Assembly: GCF_003326755.1 (NCBI RefSeq) | Contig: NZ_JPWH01000004.1 | Coordinates: 62,001 to 126,000, forward strand | DNA from: Thalassospira profundimaris | GTDB taxonomy: Bacteria > Pseudomonadota > Alphaproteobacteria > Rhodospirillales > Thalassospiraceae | DNA: 64,000 nt | Direction of reading: 5' to 3' | Shown here: one piece after another, positions 45,035-54,410 of the stretch | Layout of the letters: every line of letters starts with the position of its first letter | Position numbering within the stretch: position 1 is the stretch's first letter | Made by a program: the position numbers and the translations under genes | Notes under the pieces: model-generated | Seen by the model: the letters and a program-made list of their open reading frames with translations, nothing else | What the model was told of the DNA's origin: nothing | Database searches by the model: none

Positions 45035-46432
45035 TTATTTTGCCGCCAGTTCGTCCGCCACGGCGTCAACTGCCTGTTTGGCGATATCGACAACCTTTTC
45101 AACTTCGGCCTTGGTGATGCAAAGCGGCGGGGCAAAGCCCAGGATATCACCATGTGGCATGGCACGCGCGATCATACCACGTTCAAGGCACGCGGCTGAA
45201 ACCTTGGCGCCGACTTTCAGGTTCGCATCAAAGCGTTCCTTTTTGTCCTTATCGGCGACAAATTCCAGGGCGGCCATCAGGCCAACGCCACGTGCTTCGC
45301 CCACCAGCGGATGGTCATCAAAGGTTTCGCGCAGCAGTTTCTGGAAATAGCCGCCAGTTTCGGCGGAATTGCCGGTAAGGTTTTCGCCATCGACGATATC
45401 AAGGTTGGCATTGGCCGCAGCTGCACAAACCGGATGGGCCGAATAGGTCCAGCCATGCCCGATCGGCCCCATTTTGTCCGAACCCTGCTCCAGCACCTTC
45501 CAGACCCGTTCGCCAATGATAACACCCGACAGCGGCAGATAGCCCGAGGAAACACCCTTGGCAATCGTGATCAGGTCCGGTTTCATGCCGTAATGCTGGG
45601 ATCCGAAATAGCTGCCGGTACGGCCAAAGGCGGTGACGACTTCGTCGGCAACCAGCAGAATGTCGTATTTGTTCAGAACAGCCTGGATGGCTTCCCAATA
45701 GCCCTTTGGCGGGGTGATGATGCCGCCCGTGCCCATAACCGGCTCGCCAATGAAGGCGGCAATGGTTTCCGGGCCTTCACGCAGGATCATTTTTTCCAGA
45801 TCATCGGCACAGCGTTTGGCGAATTGTTCTTCGGTTTCGCCGGATTCCGCATTCCAGTAAAAATGCGGGCAGGTGGTGTGCATGATCGGCGCGCGCGGCA
45901 AATCAAAGGCGTTATGGAAGGTGGCAAGGCCGGTCAGGCTGCCGGTCATGATGCCCGAGCCATGATAGCCGCGCCAGCGCGAGATGATTTTTTTCTTTTC
46001 CGGGCGACCGAGGATGTTGTTGTAATACCAGATCAGCTTGATGTTGGTTTCGTTCGCATCGGACCCGGACATACCGTAATAAACGCGCTGCATGCCTTCG
46101 GGCGCACTTTTGACAATGCGTTCGGACAAACGAATGATCGGTTCGTTCCCATGCCCGACATAGGTGTGGTAATAGGCCAGTTCCTTGGCCTGGGCATAAA
46201 TCGCATCGGCAATTTCGGTGCGACCATAGCCCACATTGACACAATACAGGCCGGCAAAGGCATCCAGCGTTTCCTTGCCTTCGGTGTCATGAATGTAAAT
46301 GCCCTTGCCGCCATTGATGATACGGTTTGGGGTTTCACCGTCGGCGTGCTGGCGCATGTGGGTCGAGGGGTGCATGAAATGCGCCCGGTCCATTTTTTGC
46401 AGTTCGGCGGTGTTGTTTTTGATCACATTCAT
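45035..46432 (-). CDS. doeD: Diaminobutyrate transaminase of ectoine catabolism
   Basis: PLP-dependent class III aminotransferase of 465 residues that converts L-2,4-diaminobutyrate to aspartate semialdehyde. PLP motifs: VYYGMSGSDANETNIKLIW near 124-142, DEVVTAFGRTGSYFG, and the lysine in LITIAKGVSSGYLPLSG. C-terminal FAPPLCITKAEVEKVVDIAK is typical. It follows doeC by 39 bases. Sequence alone cannot exclude other omega-amino acid substrates, but the context makes DoeD very likely. Confidence 0.92.
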   Translation of the reverse strand: MNVIKNNTAELQKMDRAHFMHPSTHMRQHADGETPNRIINGGKGIYIHDTEGKETLDAFAGLYCVNVGYGRTEIADAIYAQAKELAYYHTYVGHGNEPIIRLSERIVKSAPEGMQRVYYGMSGSDANETNIKLIWYYNNILGRPEKKKIISRWRGYHGSGIMTGSLTGLATFHNAFDLPRAPIMHTTCPHFYWNAESGETEEQFAKRCADDLEKMILREGPETIAAFIGEPVMGTGGIITPPKGYWEAIQAVLNKYDILLVADEVVTAFGRTGSYFGSQHYGMKPDLITIAKGVSSGYLPLSGVIIGERVWKVLEQGSDKMGPIGHGWTYSAHPVCAAAANANLDIVDGENLTGNSAETGGYFQKLLRETFDDHPLVGEARGVGLMAALEFVADKDKKERFDANLKVGAKVSAACLERGMIARAMPHGDILGFAPPLCITKAEVEKVVDIAKQAVDAVADELAAK

Positions 46433-46471
46433 TTTCTTCTCCCGTTGAGGTTTGGAGATGTATTGCCAGCC

Positions 46472-47953
46472 TTAGAAGGCCGCGCAGACATATTTAAGCT
46501 CGGTGAATTCTTCCATGCCGTGGCGCGATCCTTCGCGCCCCAGCCCCGATTGTTTGACGCCGCCAAATGGCACCGACGCGCCGGTGATTTTCACGCAATT
46601 CAGGGCGACCATGCCGTATTCCAGCGCGTTGGCAACGCGATTGGCGCGGGACTGGTCGTTGGTATAAAGATAGGACACAAGGCCATATTCGGTATCGTTG
46701 GCGCGCTGAATGACTTCATCCTCGCGATCAAACGGGATAACCGCTGCCACCGGACCAAAGGTTTCCTCGTGATAGATCTGCATGTCTTCATTGACATCGG
46801 CCAGAAGGGTTGGGGCATAAAACAGCCCCCCCATTTTCAGGCCCCCTACCAGGACTCTCGCCCCTTTGCTGCGGGCATCTTCAACATGTTCTTCGCATTT
46901 GGCGACTGCACGGTCGTGCATCAGCGGGCCGATTTCGCTGTCTTCATCGAGGCCGTTGCCAACGCGCAGCTTCTGGATTGCGCTGGCAAAGCGTTCCAGA
47001 AAATCTTCGTAAATATCGCGATGAACAAAAATGCGGTTAGCTGCCAGGCAGTCCTGGCCGCTGGTGGCAAATTTTGCCCCCATCGCGTGGCTGACGGCCG
47101 CGTCAAGATCAACATCGGGGAATAGAATGAACGGCGCATGGCCGCCCAGTTCCATTGACATTTTCTTGACTGTCTGCGCCCCTTGCGCCAGCAGCAGCCG
47201 GCCAATCTGGGTGGAACCGGTAAAGGACAGGGCACGGACTGTCGGGTTGCCGCAAAGTTCGCCGACAACCGGGTTGGGATCGCCGGTGATAACGTTAAAT
47301 ACACCTGCCGGGATACCGGCCCGTTCGGCCAGTTCGGCCAGGGCCGTTGCCGAAAACGGTGTTTCGGTGGCCGGGCGCACGATCATGGTGCAGCCTGCGG
47401 CCAGGGCGGCGGCGGCCTTGCGCGTGATCATGGCACACGGGAAGTTCCACGGGGTGACAGCGGCCGTTACACCGACTGGTTCGCGCCGGATCGACATGGC
47501 GCGGTTGGGCAGGTGCGATGAAATGCTTTCGACATTTACCCGTTTGGCTTCCTCGGCATAAAATTCGACAAAGCTGGCGGCATAATCGATCTCGCCACGC
47601 GACTCATTAATCGGCTTGCCCTGTTCCAGGGTCATCAGCAGGCCGAGGTCTTCCTTGTTTTCAATCAGCAAGTCAAACCAGCGGCGCAGGCGTGCGGAAC
47701 GTTCCTGGGGCAGCAGGGCAGCCCAGTCCGGGAAGGCCTTGTTGGCGGCTTCCACCGCACGGCGGGTTTCGGTGACACCCATATTGGGGACCGTCCCCAA
47801 AAAGCTGCCATCAAACGGGTTGGTGACTTCGATAATCTGGCGATTGTCCGCCGAGCACCAGCGCCCGTCGATATAGGCGTGTTCGCGCAGCAGTCGCAAA
47901 TCGGTCAGATTGCTTAACGACACACAACGCTGTTCTTTCAATTGTGCCGTCAT
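46472..47953 (-). CDS. doeC: Aspartate-semialdehyde dehydrogenase of ectoine catabolism
   Basis: NAD(P)-dependent aldehyde dehydrogenase of 493 residues, close to succinate-semialdehyde dehydrogenases (hence the alternative name ssd). NAD-binding FTGSTQIGRLL, general base Glu in MELGGHAPFIL and catalytic Cys in SGQDCLAANR are present. It would oxidise aspartate semialdehyde to aspartate after DoeD. First of a two-gene operon; start after GGAGG at 47953. Confidence 0.92.
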   Translation of the reverse strand: MTAQLKEQRCVSLSNLTDLRLLREHAYIDGRWCSADNRQIIEVTNPFDGSFLGTVPNMGVTETRRAVEAANKAFPDWAALLPQERSARLRRWFDLLIENKEDLGLLMTLEQGKPINESRGEIDYAASFVEFYAEEAKRVNVESISSHLPNRAMSIRREPVGVTAAVTPWNFPCAMITRKAAAALAAGCTMIVRPATETPFSATALAELAERAGIPAGVFNVITGDPNPVVGELCGNPTVRALSFTGSTQIGRLLLAQGAQTVKKMSMELGGHAPFILFPDVDLDAAVSHAMGAKFATSGQDCLAANRIFVHRDIYEDFLERFASAIQKLRVGNGLDEDSEIGPLMHDRAVAKCEEHVEDARSKGARVLVGGLKMGGLFYAPTLLADVNEDMQIYHEETFGPVAAVIPFDREDEVIQRANDTEYGLVSYLYTNDQSRANRVANALEYGMVALNCVKITGASVPFGGVKQSGLGREGSRHGMEEFTELKYVCAAF

Positions 47954-48150
47954 GGGAGCCTCCTTAAAAACGGCCCGGCCATTTTGGTTATGCCGGGTCT
48001 GCCTGTTGAACTAAAGGCAGCCTAACAATAATGGCGCAGAGGAGGTTTCCGAAGGTGGCGCTATTTGTTGCGTTTTTTTTGGCAAGGAGGGGGCTGGAGG
48101 GATGTTTTTTCTGCGAGCTCACGCAGAAGGGAGGCCAGGTGTGTGTAAAC

Positions 48151-48417
48151 TTATCGGGTATCCTGATGATCTGCCTTGTTTTGTTCATCGATCCAGGACC
48201 TAAGCTCGCGGCGTTTTTTCTGCCGTTCAAACAGGGTCCGAATGATCAGGACCAGAAAAACCAGCACCAGCAGGCTGGTTGTGGTGGGAAAAGCAAAGGG
48301 AAGGCCGATCACCACCATGAGTGCGCCCGCCAGACTGCCGCCTATAACGGCAAAAAGGCCGAGAATAAGCAGCAGGGCAACAACGGCGGCAATCAGAATG
48401 GCGGCAATTTTATTCAT
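48151..48417 (-). CDS. Small two-helix membrane protein
   Basis: Protein of 88 residues: two hydrophobic helices (about 4-28 and 30-62, the second perhaps two spans) and a charged C-terminal tail (RTLFERQKKRRELRSW). AAGGGAC precedes the ATG at 48417, only 8 bases past the stop of the large ABC-type protein, so the two are probably co-transcribed. No family is recognised. Confidence 0.68.
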   Translation of the reverse strand: MNKIAAILIAAVVALLLILGLFAVIGGSLAGALMVVIGLPFAFPTTTSLLVLVFLVLIIRTLFERQKKRRELRSWIDEQNKADHQDTR

Positions 48418-48425
48418 CAGTCCCT

Positions 48426-51400
48426 TTATTCCCGGTTTGATAACTGTTTGGTGGTATGGTCCAGACGTTCGGCCAGAACACGCAGCAACTGAAGAGATAC
48501 AGCCTGGTCTTCACGGACAAGACCCAGGAATTCCGCTTTATCGAGTTTCAGGACGGTCATGTTTTCGACCGCACGAATGGTGGCTGAACGGGGCTGATCC
48601 ACCAGCAGGGCAATTTCGCCAATCACTTCCTTCGGTTCGACATCTCGCAATTTCAGGGTCTGGGCTTCGTCGGTTGTCAGCCAGATTTCACCGCGACCGG
48701 AAATCACGATAAAGGCTGCATCACCCGGTTCACCCTGTTTGACGATGACCTCGCCACGCTTATAGGTAAGACGCGGGCTGGTAAATGCCAGCAGTTTGAT
48801 GACATTGGGGTCAAGTGCCGAAAAGAGCGGGATGGTGCGCAGCAGACGGACTTCTTCCTCGATGCTGCCATCTTCTGCCGAACCGATATCGCTTTCGGCG
48901 GTAATGGCGGCTGCGTCTGTTGTCGGGTCTTTGGCGGTGGTATCTTCCTGTGTGTCACGGCGTGTCAGTTTGCCGTTGGACATGTGCAGCGCAGTGGAGA
49001 AATGCTCGTTTGGCATATCGGCTCCGTCCACCCAGATCAGACTGAGATCGCTGGCATTTTGCGTCAGATATTTTACCACCTGGTCGCGGGTTTCATTGTC
49101 AATAGCCGACAGGGCCTCGTCAACGACAAGGATGTCGGGATTTTTGATCAGGGCACGGACCAGCGTGATTTTCTGGCGCAGGCTTTGTGACACGCGGCTG
49201 CCGCCGACACCAACATCGGATTCCAGGCCAAGCGCGATCAGGGCTTCATAAAGGCCACCATCGCGGGCAATTTCAAACAGGACCTCGCCAACCCGTTCTT
49301 CCGAATGCGCACGACCATAGGCAAATCTGCCAAACAGCAGGTTATCCAGGATAGAGGCTGCTGCCGTGTATTTTTCGGCATCAAAGAAGTCGATTTCGCT
49401 GGCGAGGTCGTCGGGGATATTTTCGTGGAATTTGGGGCGCGCCTTTAGCACCAGATCGCGGAAATTGTCGTCCATTACGCGCAGGCGGTGACGGGCCGGA
49501 GTCAGATTCATGGCGACTTCCAGAAGGCGCAGCCGGTCTTCTTCGCCAATATCATTAACTTCGACGCCCTCGATACGTTTGAGCATGTGTTTGACATCGC
49601 TCAGTTCGTCGGCGGAAATGAAGCTGTAGCGGTCAAAAAATTCGTGTCCTGGTGGCAGGCCGGTGAACAGCTCGATCATCAGATCAAGCATGTTGCGGCC
49701 CATTTGAATCATGGGCTCATACAGGCCGTTTTCGCGCAAAACCGCCTGGAAATAGGGGTGCGACAGAAAGCTTCGCCGTTCGTAATTGGGGTTGACCGCA
49801 ACGCCGAAGATCAGGTTGATGCCAACAGTGGCGTTATCGTTATAGCGGTTGATGTCAAACGGTTCGACGAGATCGGCCAGTCCGCGTTCGGCCAGAAGTT
49901 CCTTAAGGCGCGGGCGGGCGGCAAGCACCGCCTGTGAAAGGTTGGGGCGCAATTTGGGATCAATGCGGCGGAAAAGACCAATGCGGTAAATGTCGCGGTC
50001 CAGATGCACGACAGAAAGCAGCGACAGCAATTCGCTGTTAAGCTGGTCAAGCGATTCATAACCAGGGCCGGTATAGTCGATCCACTGTCCGCTGGGGTCA
50101 TAGGGGATATTGCCTGACCGTTTGATTTCATCAAACATTTCTGCCGTCAACTGATTGGGCAGATCGGTCGGCGATGCCAGTTTGATGTCCTCGACCAGAT
50201 TGGGCGGGGGCAATGTGTCAATTTCGTTCTGGCTGTCGCCTTTTGCCGCGTCGGCATCAAACTCTATTTGCGGGCGGTGTTTTAAACCATAAAGCAGGTT
50301 GTCCGAAATGGTGCCGTGGAAAAGATAGGAATCCGGCCCGACATAGGCCATGCGTTGCCCCAGGAAGGATGCAGGCAATTGTGCTGCATTGACATCGGCA
50401 AACTGGATGCGCCCGCTGGTCGGGTTTAACAGACGTACCAGCAACCGGGCGAGATGGGATTTGCCACTGTCTGCCGCCCCTGTCAGCAGGGCCGACCCGG
50501 GCAGGGGCATGTTGAACGACACATTTTCAACCACGCGTGTGCCATCATCATCCATCCAGGAAACGGCATAGACATCCAGGGGCGATTTCAAATGATCCGC
50601 CAGCGGTGCGGTCAGTTCATGTTCCTGGTCCAGGTCGGGCAGTTCAAATTGTTCGTAAAGCTGGTCATATTTGATATGGGCGTCAGCCAGGCGCTGGTAA
50701 TAGGCCAGAAGTTCCTTCCAGGGGGCGGACATATCCTTGTAGGCGGCAAGGGCGGCGACAAGCGCCCCAAAGGACAGATCCCCCTGAATGACCAGATAAC
50801 CGCCAATCGAATAAAAGAAAAACGGGGTGATCTGGGCAATGAAGTTATTAAGGAATTTGATGAAAAACTTGCGAAAATAGATTTCCTTGCGGATTTCAAA
50901 AATCCGGCCCATGCGCTGGGTATAGCGCATGAGTTCATAGCCCTGGGTATTGTGGGCACGAATGTCGGTCGCGCCGCTGACGGTATCGCCGATATGTTCG
51001 GAAAGACGGCGGATATTTTGAACGCGATCCTTGCCAAGCTGGTTTACGCGCCGCTGCAATTTGGGAATGATATATCCCTGCAACGGGTAAAACGATACTG
51101 CCGCCAGGCCCATCAGCGGGTCCTGAATGAAGATAAAGGCCGAAATGGTAATCAGGATACCGCCCTGATAAACCGGCAGGGAAAAGGCCTCGCCAAAAAA
51201 ACCGCCCAGAGGTTCGGCCTCGGCGGTGATCATGGAAACGATTTCGCCCTGGCTGGTCTTGCGGAAATGCGGCAGCGGAAAGCGCAGGACGCGTTCATAC
51301 AGGATATAGCGCATCCGGCGCAAAAGCCGTTCGGCCATGACCCCGGTATAAACATTGATCAGGTATTTAAAGCCGCCATTAATGAAAACCAGGGCCAGAA

Positions 51401-51617
51401 AAATGCCCGACAGGCTGAACAGATATTCAACCTGGTTAAGTTCGATCCCCAGAATATCAAATGGTTCGCCTGCACCGCCAATCGCCTTGTTGACGATCAT
51501 TTTGGGCAAATCGAGGGAATAATACAGAAACGGAAAAGACAGGACCGTAATGATCAGAAGAATGATCTGTTGAATGCGGCTGTGACGCCAGATATAGGCA
51601 AATACCGACTGCGGCAT
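48426..51617 (-). CDS. ABC exporter-like protein with split ATPase and C-terminal cyclic-nucleotide-binding domain
   Basis: Unusual 1063-residue membrane protein. Residues about 18-310 form an ABC exporter-type six-helix domain. The ATPase has an intact Walker A (GAADSGKS, 380-387), but the Q-loop Gln is replaced (VGPDSYLF), a segment of about 300 residues (450-752) follows, and then the domain resumes. The signature is VSQSL instead of LSGGQ (809-813), Walker B with catalytic Glu834 is present (ILVVDEALSAID), and no H-loop His is seen. Residues about 923-1050 are a CRP-like cNMP domain with phosphate cassette GEIALLVDQPRSAT (1000-1013). ATPase activity is doubtful; ligand-gated function is possible. 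Followed by a small membrane protein. Confidence 0.87.
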   Translation of the reverse strand: MPQSVFAYIWRHSRIQQIILLIITVLSFPFLYYSLDLPKMIVNKAIGGAGEPFDILGIELNQVEYLFSLSGIFLALVFINGGFKYLINVYTGVMAERLLRRMRYILYERVLRFPLPHFRKTSQGEIVSMITAEAEPLGGFFGEAFSLPVYQGGILITISAFIFIQDPLMGLAAVSFYPLQGYIIPKLQRRVNQLGKDRVQNIRRLSEHIGDTVSGATDIRAHNTQGYELMRYTQRMGRIFEIRKEIYFRKFFIKFLNNFIAQITPFFFYSIGGYLVIQGDLSFGALVAALAAYKDMSAPWKELLAYYQRLADAHIKYDQLYEQFELPDLDQEHELTAPLADHLKSPLDVYAVSWMDDDGTRVVENVSFNMPLPGSALLTGAADSGKSHLARLLVRLLNPTSGRIQFADVNAAQLPASFLGQRMAYVGPDSYLFHGTISDNLLYGLKHRPQIEFDADAAKGDSQNEIDTLPPPNLVEDIKLASPTDLPNQLTAEMFDEIKRSGNIPYDPSGQWIDYTGPGYESLDQLNSELLSLLSVVHLDRDIYRIGLFRRIDPKLRPNLSQAVLAARPRLKELLAERGLADLVEPFDINRYNDNATVGINLIFGVAVNPNYERRSFLSHPYFQAVLRENGLYEPMIQMGRNMLDLMIELFTGLPPGHEFFDRYSFISADELSDVKHMLKRIEGVEVNDIGEEDRLRLLEVAMNLTPARHRLRVMDDNFRDLVLKARPKFHENIPDDLASEIDFFDAEKYTAAASILDNLLFGRFAYGRAHSEERVGEVLFEIARDGGLYEALIALGLESDVGVGGSRVSQSLRQKITLVRALIKNPDILVVDEALSAIDNETRDQVVKYLTQNASDLSLIWVDGADMPNEHFSTALHMSNGKLTRRDTQEDTTAKDPTTDAAAITAESDIGSAEDGSIEEEVRLLRTIPLFSALDPNVIKLLAFTSPRLTYKRGEVIVKQGEPGDAAFIVISGRGEIWLTTDEAQTLKLRDVEPKEVIGEIALLVDQPRSATIRAVENMTVLKLDKAEFLGLVREDQAVSLQLLRVLAERLDHTTKQLSNRE

Positions 51618-51660
51618 GCACGTTTCCCGTTATACTGCAATGCCCAACCGGGACATCCGG

Positions 51661-52440
51661 TCAGGCCAGGTCAAAGCTTTGTCCCGGCAAAATAAAACCG
51701 CAAAAACCGTCGGCGACGGCATCTGGCTTTGCATAGGCCGGATAATGATAAAGCCACATTTTGGCTTTGATATCGTCGGGCAGGGTTTTTAGCTCGTCAT
51801 AATGTGCATGTACACCCGAACGGCGCGGCCCGAGTTCACAATCCTGAAAGATGATATCGGCCTTGCGATAATAGCCCATATGGGCGTCAGGATCGAAGAT
51901 GGCATCTGTTGTAATAAAAAAGCGGTTTGACGGGGTTTGGCCAAACAGCGCGTATGACAGCATTTTGCCTTCTTCAGCAACAATGTGATCAACCGGCAAA
52001 ATGGTGATATGTGCGTCGTGCCAGTCAAACGTGCCGGTTGCTGACAGGGGTTTGACGTTGAAATAGGTATCAAGTTTGCGGTCCCCCCGGTCGCTGACTT
52101 CCAGTCCCCCACGCAGGCTGTGTTCCCATAACGGGTCAATCAGCTCATCGACAACATACAGGTCCACCCGGTGCTGGTTGAAAATGAAATAGTTGCTCAA
52201 CGCAATCCATTCCAACCCTCCGATATGGTCCGAATGAAGATGGCTGACATAAATGGCATCAAAATCCTTGGGCCATAACCCAAGGTGATGCAGCGCATGG
52301 CGTGCATCGGTCCCGCAGTCAATCAGCATCCGTGCCAACTTGCCGGTATCGGTATTTGTTGTTTCCAAAATCATATTGCTTTGGAAATTATCGGCCGCGG
52401 TACAGAAGGCAGATCCTGTGCCCGCAAACGTAAGCTTCAT
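51661..52440 (-). CDS. MBL-fold metallohydrolase
   Basis: Metallo-beta-lactamase-fold hydrolase of 259 residues of the RNase Z/phosphodiesterase-like branch. The motif VSHLHSDHIGG gives the metal ligands; further ligands are expected at LPVDHIV, FITTDAIFD and WLYHYPAY. The N-terminus MKLTFAGTGSAFC is typical. ATG at 52440 with GGGGAG upstream is chosen; the frame opens at 52497. It lies 43 bases upstream of the ABC/cNMP-binding gene on the same strand, so an operon is likely. A cyclic nucleotide or phosphodiester substrate is possible but unproven. Confidence 0.88.
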   Translation of the reverse strand: MKLTFAGTGSAFCTAADNFQSNMILETTNTDTGKLARMLIDCGTDARHALHHLGLWPKDFDAIYVSHLHSDHIGGLEWIALSNYFIFNQHRVDLYVVDELIDPLWEHSLRGGLEVSDRGDRKLDTYFNVKPLSATGTFDWHDAHITILPVDHIVAEEGKMLSYALFGQTPSNRFFITTDAIFDPDAHMGYYRKADIIFQDCELGPRRSGVHAHYDELKTLPDDIKAKMWLYHYPAYAKPDAVADGFCGFILPGQSFDLA

Positions 52441-52765
52441 TCCCCAACTCCCCTTTCTTTGGGAAAATCTTAGACGAGGAACGCCCTGCAGAACCACCTT
52501 AATTTATTCAATTTTGCAGGGGGTGACGCGTTTTATCCGGCATCGTGCCGGTTTTTTGCCAATTTTCAGCTTTCAGTGCCGCGAAAATAACCCGAAATGA
52601 TGGTCGCAGGCGAAATTTGACAGGGGAAACCAAACTGTCGCGCGTTACGATATCTTGTCATATCTGATGCGTCTGCATATCGGGGACTCGGCCTTGGGGC
52701 ATATAATAAAAAAGGGTCAGCACCAAATCTGGCCTGACCCCTTTTTAAGATCGGAAAAAACTGGA
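52441..52765. other. Intergenic region between accA and the MBL gene
   Basis: 325 bases. It holds the accA terminator (52708-52746) and presumably the promoter of the MBL operon near 52480-52640. No gene or other element recognised. Confidence 0.65.
52708..52746 (-). terminator. Rho-independent terminator of accA
   Basis: Stem GGGTCAG/CTGACCC extended by A-T pairs, one bulged C, and T-runs, 20 bases past the accA stop on the minus strand. Confidence 0.88.
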
Positions 52766-53725
52766 TCAGTTGATACCTTGACGTCCCATTTCCAGGAATT
52801 TGTCGCGACGGCGGGCCTTCAGAACGCCCCCTTCAAGATCGGAAAGTTCGATCAGCGCCTTTTCAATGGCATCGCCGACCATTTTGCAGGCATTTTGCGG
52901 TTCACGCTGCGCGCCACCCAGCGGTTCGGCGATAACATCATCAATCACGCCAAGCTGCTGGAGGTCCTGTGCCGTCAGGCGCAGGGCCTCGGCGGCTGTT
53001 TTGGCTTCGTCGCCGGAACGCCACAAAATCGAGGCGCAACCCTCGGGTGAAATGACGGAATAAATTGAATTTTCCAGCATCAACACGGTGTTGGCTGTGG
53101 CAAGCGCAATGGCGCCACCCGAACCACCTTCGCCGATAATGACCGAAACCAGTGGCACCTTGATATCAAGGCAGGTTTCAATCGACCGGGCAATGGCTTC
53201 GGACTGGCCGCGCGCCTCGGCATCGGCCCCCGGAAAGGCTCCGGCGGTATCAACAAGGGTGACAACCGGGATGTTAAAGCGTTCTGCCATGCGCATCAGA
53301 CGGATGGCCTTGCGATAGCCCTCGGGCTTGGCCATGCCGAAATTGTGCTTCACACGGGTTTCGGTGTCACGGCCCTTTTCATGACCGATGACCATCACAC
53401 TGCGACCGCGCAAACGGGCCAGGCCGCCAATGATGGCTTCGTCTTCGCCATACAGGCGGTCGCCTGCCAGCGGGGTGAAATCATCAAACAGATATTTGAT
53501 GTATTCCACGAAATGCGGGCGATCCGGATGGCGGGCAACCTGGGTTTTCTGCCAAGGGGTCAAACGGCCATAGGTGCTTTGCAAAAGCTTGGTCAGTTTG
53601 TCTTGCAGGCGCGCAACTTCATCGGCAATATTGACTTCATCGTCATTGCCGCTTAAGTGGCGGAGCTCTTCGATCTTGCCTTCGAGTTCGGCGATCGGCT
53701 TCTCGAAATCCAGAAAATTGTGCAT
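52766..53725 (-). CDS. accA: Acetyl-CoA carboxylase carboxyltransferase subunit alpha
   Basis: Essential fatty-acid synthesis protein of 319 residues; with AccD it transfers CO2 from biotin to acetyl-CoA to form malonyl-CoA. Conserved text is present throughout: [51 protein letters not shown], and the oxyanion loops [12 protein letters not shown] and [14 protein letters not shown]. Normal family length, own terminator. accD is not in the window. Confidence 0.97.
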   Translation of the reverse strand: MHNFLDFEKPIAELEGKIEELRHLSGNDDEVNIADEVARLQDKLTKLLQSTYGRLTPWQKTQVARHPDRPHFVEYIKYLFDDFTPLAGDRLYGEDEAIIGGLARLRGRSVMVIGHEKGRDTETRVKHNFGMAKPEGYRKAIRLMRMAERFNIPVVTLVDTAGAFPGADAEARGQSEAIARSIETCLDIKVPLVSVIIGEGGSGGAIALATANTVLMLENSIYSVISPEGCASILWRSGDEAKTAAEALRLTAQDLQQLGVIDDVIAEPLGGAQREPQNACKMVGDAIEKALIELSDLEGGVLKARRRDKFLEMGRQGIN

Positions 53726-53888
53726 CAGGACGTCAAATCCGGCTGGGAAACAATGGTGCGGAACATACGTGATCAGTTTGCTACGTCAAGGGGCGAGCAC
53801 AAAAAGGTGCGACAAATTCAAGATTCCATCCTATCATTGACCAAATTGCATGGAATTCGCGCCACAGATTTTGCTTGATGGAAAGAAT

Positions 53889-54410
53889 ATGTCTACAAAT
53901 TTGCATATTGCCCAACTGGTTTCCCCTGATATTTCCGATTTTGACCGTCTTGTGGTTATTTTAAAGGAAGCCTTTGCCTTTCAGGACGGCATCGTTAATC
54001 CGCCCAGTTCCGTGACCCGTGTTGACACCGCCGAACTGCAATGGCGTTTTGAGCGCGACACCGTTCTGGTCGCGCGGGATATGGATCGTGGTGGTGTTAT
54101 CATAGGCCAGGTCTGGATCGAACAAACCCCTGAAGATGCCTATCTTTACAAGCTGTCGGTGGATAAGGCCGCTCATGGGCAGGGTATTGGCCGGGCGCTG
54201 GTGCAGGCGGCACTGGAATATGTTGCACGTAACAGTACGATTTCCCGGGCGCGCCTGAATGTGCGCAAGGAACTGGATGGCAATATTGCCTTCTTCAAGC
54301 GTTGCGGTTTTGCCATTACCGACACGGGCACCCATGATGGTTTTGATCAGCCAACCTTTTTTATCATGACCCGCGATATCGGGCGTCATGAAACGCTTTC
54401 GATCGCCTGA
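53889..54410 (+). CDS. GNAT family acetyltransferase
   Basis: Acetyltransferase of 173 residues. The acetyl-CoA loop is VDKAAHGQGIGRALVQAALEY, with RLNVRKELDGNIAFFKRCGF after it, so the GNAT fold is complete. The start ATG at 53889 follows GGAAAG; the frame opens at 53850. Its last 25 bases overlap the end of the convergent HxlR gene. Substrate unknown. Confidence 0.88.
   Translation: MSTNLHIAQLVSPDISDFDRLVVILKEAFAFQDGIVNPPSSVTRVDTAELQWRFERDTVLVARDMDRGGVIIGQVWIEQTPEDAYLYKLSVDKAAHGQGIGRALVQAALEYVARNSTISRARLNVRKELDGNIAFFKRCGFAITDTGTHDGFDQPTFFIMTRDIGRHETLSIA

Noticed and set aside
45311-47125. A 604-codon open frame on the plus strand
   Set aside because: It is antisense to doeD and doeC, both of which have complete catalytic motifs; the plus-strand translation has no recognisable domain. 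A high-GC shadow frame.
50454-51695. A 413-codon open frame on the plus strand
   Set aside because: Antisense to the membrane domain of the ABC/cNMP protein, with no resemblance to known proteins.
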